A stretch of 8,570 nt of DNA. Source: Synergistaceae bacterium. Its GTDB lineage: Bacteria; Synergistota; Synergistia; Synergistales; Aminobacteriaceae. The DNA is taken from contig JAFVEW010000124.1 in assembly GCA_017475805.1 (NCBI GenBank), positions 1 to 8,570 on the forward strand, given 5' to 3'. Below the pieces are notes generated by a model. It was not told the DNA's origin. It ran no database searches and saw only the letters and a program-made list of their open reading frames with translations. Both the position numbers and the translations under genes were made by a program. Of the stretch, positions 6,240 through 8,570 are shown piece by piece. The first letter of the stretch is position 1. Each line of letters opens with the position of its first letter.

Positions 6240-7955
6240 TTACTCGCGGCCAAAACGTTTTTGTAAATCAGAATTTTTTATCTCAATCATCGTAGGTCGG
6301 CCATGAGGACATACAAAAGGTTGCTCACATTCATGAAGATTTTTCCAGATACTTAATGCTTCTTCGCGCAAAATTTTCGTTGTGAGTTTAACCGACGCTT
6401 TGCAAGCCATCGTTGCCCAAGTCCGCCACAAAATATTGAGAGTATCGCCGTCATGATGATTTTTTAACGCTCCGAGAGACGCCCGCAACAAGATTTCAGG
6501 CTCAAATTCTGTACCGATTGAAGGAATGGATTTTAATTCAACACCCGAAGCAGTGTTTTCAAACTCAAAGCCTGATTCTTTCAAAGCGTGTTCGTATTCG
6601 TGAGCTTCGAGAGCCAATGTCGGGTGCAATAAAATCGGAGTCAATAATTTTTGAACGTTTTGCGACTTTGCCGCAAGATTTTTAATTTTTTCGTAATTAA
6701 TTCGTTCGTGAGCAGCGTGCGGATCCATTAAGACAAGTCCGTCATAATTATCGAAAATTAGATAACCGCCGGAATTTTGTCCTAAATAATTTATTTCAGG
6801 TTCGACGTTTTCATTTTCGTCTTCTATTTTAAGCTGGAAATCTTCAAGATAAATTTGTCTTTGCTGCTCAGGTCTATTCGATTTTATATTCGTATCAGAA
6901 GAAAAATTTTTTACTTTAGGCTGCGGCGCATAAGATTTTGATTTGGGAATTGAAAAATTCGGAGTTTCATTCCTAACTGAAATACTCATCGGGCTGCCAA
7001 GATTACTAACGGCTTTTCTAATTGCAGAAAAAATTTCGTCAGGATATCTAAATCTAACTTCAGATTTTGCAGGGTGAATATTCACATCAACAAGCGACGG
7101 ATCAAGCGTGAAAAATAATGCCCAGTTTCCTGCAAGTTCGCGCGCACCTTGATTTATCGCGCTTTTTATCACAGGGTCATTAACTATGCGGCCGTTCACA
7201 AACGCGATTAAATCATTTCGTCCTGACGCAAGACCCATGCGAGGCTGAAAACAACATTCTAAATTCAAATGCCCGTGAGTTAATTTTATGCTTTGAATAT
7301 CGTTGCCAGCTCCCCAGATTTTCATCAAGACAAATTTTTTGCTGCCTGAACCGTCAGTCGAAAAAATTTCTTTGTCATCGTGTTCAAGCGTGAAAGCTAC
7401 GTCAGGATTGCAGACGGCATATTCTCTCAAAAAAACTGCCGCGCGTCTTAGTTCTCCTGAAGCACTTTTCAAAAATTTTCGCCGTGCAGGAAGTCCCGAA
7501 AATAAATTTTCAACTTGTATCCTTGTGCCTTGAGGGTGATTTATTTTCACGTGTTCAATTATTTTGCCTTCACTTGCTCGTATCATTCCGCCTGTGCCTG
7601 AATCTTTTTGACGGCTTCTAATTTCTACTTGAGCAACAGCCGCAACACTTGCTAAGGCTTCACCGCGATAACCGAGAGTGTGAATTGCCTCTAAATCTTC
7701 GACTTCTGAAATCTTACTCGTCGCATGATATGTCAAAGCAAGCGGCAAATCTTCAAATGAAATTCCCGCGCCGTCATCTTCGACAATGATTTTTAATCTG
7801 CCTCCGTCAGTCAATTTCACACGAACACGCCGAGCGTTCGCATCAAGTGAATTTTCGACAAGTTCTTTGACAACGGACGCAGGTCTTTCGACAACTTCTC
7901 CGGCTGCAATTTTTGACCAGACATTTTCAGAAAGCTCTCGGATTTTATTTGACAT
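6240..7955 (-). CDS. mutL: DNA mismatch repair protein MutL, endonuclease type
   Basis: MutL couples mismatch recognition by MutS to strand incision. The N-terminal GHKL ATPase has E31 and N35 in KELVENSLDA, DDGAGI (60-65), TSKI (79-82), GYRGEAL (95-101) and QGTRI (142-146). LPARRKFL (155-162) and a VDVNIHPAKSEVRF segment complete the conserved N-terminal half. A polar linker of variable sequence follows. The C-terminal domain has DPHAAHERINYE (411-422), matching the metal-binding endonuclease motif usually written DQHAxxER but with Pro for Gln. It also has ACK (C518) and CPHGRP (549-554). QKLLTP (435-440) fits the sliding-clamp-binding pattern QxxLxP. E. coli MutL lacks these endonuclease motifs, while Bacillus MutL has them, so strand choice here is probably methylation-independent. 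At 571 residues it is slightly short for the family, mainly through a compact linker. The start matches the family N-terminus and is served by AGGAGG 14 bases upstream. mutS is not in the window. Confidence 0.97.
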   Translation of the reverse strand: MSNKIRELSENVWSKIAAGEVVERPASVVKELVENSLDANARRVRVKLTDGGRLKIIVEDDGAGISFEDLPLALTYHATSKISEVEDLEAIHTLGYRGEALASVAAVAQVEIRSRQKDSGTGGMIRASEGKIIEHVKINHPQGTRIQVENLFSGLPARRKFLKSASGELRRAAVFLREYAVCNPDVAFTLEHDDKEIFSTDGSGSKKFVLMKIWGAGNDIQSIKLTHGHLNLECCFQPRMGLASGRNDLIAFVNGRIVNDPVIKSAINQGARELAGNWALFFTLDPSLVDVNIHPAKSEVRFRYPDEIFSAIRKAVSNLGSPMSISVRNETPNFSIPKSKSYAPQPKVKNFSSDTNIKSNRPEQQRQIYLEDFQLKIEDENENVEPEINYLGQNSGGYLIFDNYDGLVLMDPHAAHERINYEKIKNLAAKSQNVQKLLTPILLHPTLALEAHEYEHALKESGFEFENTASGVELKSIPSIGTEFEPEILLRASLGALKNHHDGDTLNILWRTWATMACKASVKLTTKILREEALSIWKNLHECEQPFVCPHGRPTMIEIKNSDLQKRFGRE

Positions 7956-7969
7956 TATTTTTCTTAATT

Positions 7970-7975
7970 CCTCCT
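7970..7975 (-). promoter_or_regulatory. Shine-Dalgarno of mutL with long spacing
   Basis: The minus strand reads AGGAGG here, 14 bases before the mutL ATG at 7955-7953. That is longer than the usual 5-10. No alternative start codon in frame lies closer, and the conserved MutL N-terminus supports this ATG. Confidence 0.75.
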
Positions 7976-7980
7976 GAAAA

Positions 7981-7989
7981 AGTATAGCA
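7981..7989 (-). promoter_or_regulatory. Candidate extended -10 promoter for mutL
   Basis: The minus strand reads TGCTATACT, matching the extended -10 form TGnTATAAT at all but one defined position. No acceptable -35 hexamer occurs at 15-19 bases, as is common for extended -10 promoters. Transcription would start near 7975, the first base of the AGGAGG, giving a leader of about 20 bases. The match is short and the call is tentative. Confidence 0.35.
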
Positions 7990-8039
7990 CTTAAAAAACA
8001 AGCAGGAGTTAGGAAGTAGGAAAAAAGTATTACTACCTT

Positions 8040-8570
8040 CTACTGTTTTTTGATTGCGGCGTGGAAGACCATATTTCGGCGTCTGTTGCGTTTTTTACGT
8101 TTTTCGATCTCGTCGAACATGGCTCTTGCTTCTTTCTGGAGTCTTTCGGCTTGCTTGGGTGAAATATCTGAATTGCCCCATAAACCCAAAAAGCCGTCTT
8201 TTTTTTCGAGCTCTTTTACTCTCTCTTCTGCATGAGAGTATCCGCTCAAGGATGAGAGATAATACCATTTGTAGGCCAATTCGTAATTTTTTTGGAGGCC
8301 GCCACGACCTTTATAATGAAAATCGCCTAAATAGTATTGCGCTCCGAAATGTCCCTGTTCAGCTGCCAAACGCAACCATTTTTCCATTTCTTCAAAATCA
8401 ATACGACCAATACGATTTCTTGCGTTTATAGCCATCGTAACCTGAGCCGGCGCATAACCCTGTTCGGCAGCTTTTAGGAGTAATTTTTCATCGGAATTTA
8501 TCACTTTATAAAGTGCATAATATGCAGGAGCATAATTTTGAGCGGCGGCTTTTTTAAGTAAATTTTCACT
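8040..8570 (-). CDS. Sel1-like repeat protein (5'-truncated)
   Basis: The visible C-terminal 176 residues carry Sel1-like repeats, a TPR-like helical repeat that serves as a protein-protein interaction scaffold. Successive units contain LLKKAAAQNYAPAYYAL, LLLKAAEQGYAPAQ and WLRLAAEQGHFGAQYYLGDF, the last followed by a KWYYLSSLSGYSHAEERV segment. The characteristic AAEQG/A-Q spacing is clear. The frame stays open and keeps repeating up to the right edge, so the GTG at 8504 is internal and the true start lies outside the window. The tail (about 125-176) is not repeat-like. It is rich in Lys, Arg and Glu, with a predicted charged helix and the basic cluster KRKKRNRRR. The stop is TAG, 84 bases upstream of mutL on the same strand. 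Whether the protein is secreted cannot be judged without its N-terminus. Its partner and pathway are unknown. Confidence 0.88.
   Translation of the reverse strand, partial: SENLLKKAAAQNYAPAYYALYKVINSDEKLLLKAAEQGYAPAQVTMAINARNRIGRIDFEEMEKWLRLAAEQGHFGAQYYLGDFHYKGRGGLQKNYELAYKWYYLSSLSGYSHAEERVKELEKKDGFLGLWGNSDISPKQAERLQKEARAMFDEIEKRKKRNRRRNMVFHAAIKKQ

Noticed and set aside
8004..8024. Imperfect heptamer repeat (AGGAGTT, AGGAAGT, AGGAAAA)
   Set aside because: Three degenerate purine-rich units are too few to call a repeat array.
8054..8431. 125-codon plus-strand open frame opposite the Sel1-repeat gene
   Set aside because: It is antisense to a clear repeat protein, resembles no family I recognise, and has no ribosome site. 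It is a shadow frame.
8502..8504. GTG as start of the Sel1-repeat protein
   Set aside because: The frame continues upstream to the window edge with another repeat unit (LLKKAAAQNYAPAYYAL), so the GTG is an internal Val.

Overview
The window is moderately AT-rich bacterial DNA with tightly packed genes. It holds a truncated TRAP transporter gene, two tandem GH31 glycosidase genes and a small membrane protein gene on the plus strand. On the minus strand it holds mutL and a Sel1-repeat gene that runs off the right edge. No tRNA, rRNA, CRISPR array, insertion sequence or phage gene was seen. The mutL product is the endonuclease type, so the organism is not an enteric-type gammaproteobacterium. 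Clear AGGAGG ribosome sites, TRAP transport and low GC would fit an anaerobic gut or rumen lineage such as Synergistota or Negativicutes. That placement is only an inference.

Left part (2-5638): the C-terminal half of a TRAP large permease (DctM type) is followed by a hairpin with a T-run. Two GH31 genes of about 830 codons come next. They are paralogues of roughly half identical residues, lie in the same reading frame, and are separated only by one TAA and one ATT codon. Both lack a signal peptide, so they should be cytoplasmic. The simplest reading is an uptake-and-hydrolysis unit: the TRAP system imports a small, probably acidic, alpha-glycoside and the GH31 enzymes cleave it inside the cell. 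The substrate cannot be read from the sequence. The two copies differ at active-site positions, which suggests different substrates or a division of labour.

Middle (5639-6239): a GC-rich hairpin follows the second glycosidase. After it comes a 182-residue protein with two membrane segments and a YcxB-like soluble domain. This gene converges on mutL with only 10 bases between the stop codons and no terminator there.

Right part (6240-8570): mutL (mismatch repair) is on the minus strand, with a strong but distant Shine-Dalgarno and a possible extended -10 promoter. Upstream of it on the same strand is the C-terminal part of a Sel1-repeat protein. Nothing links these two genes functionally to the sugar locus. 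The only gene-free stretches are short (77, 42, 10 and 84 bases), and each is described in the features or findings.
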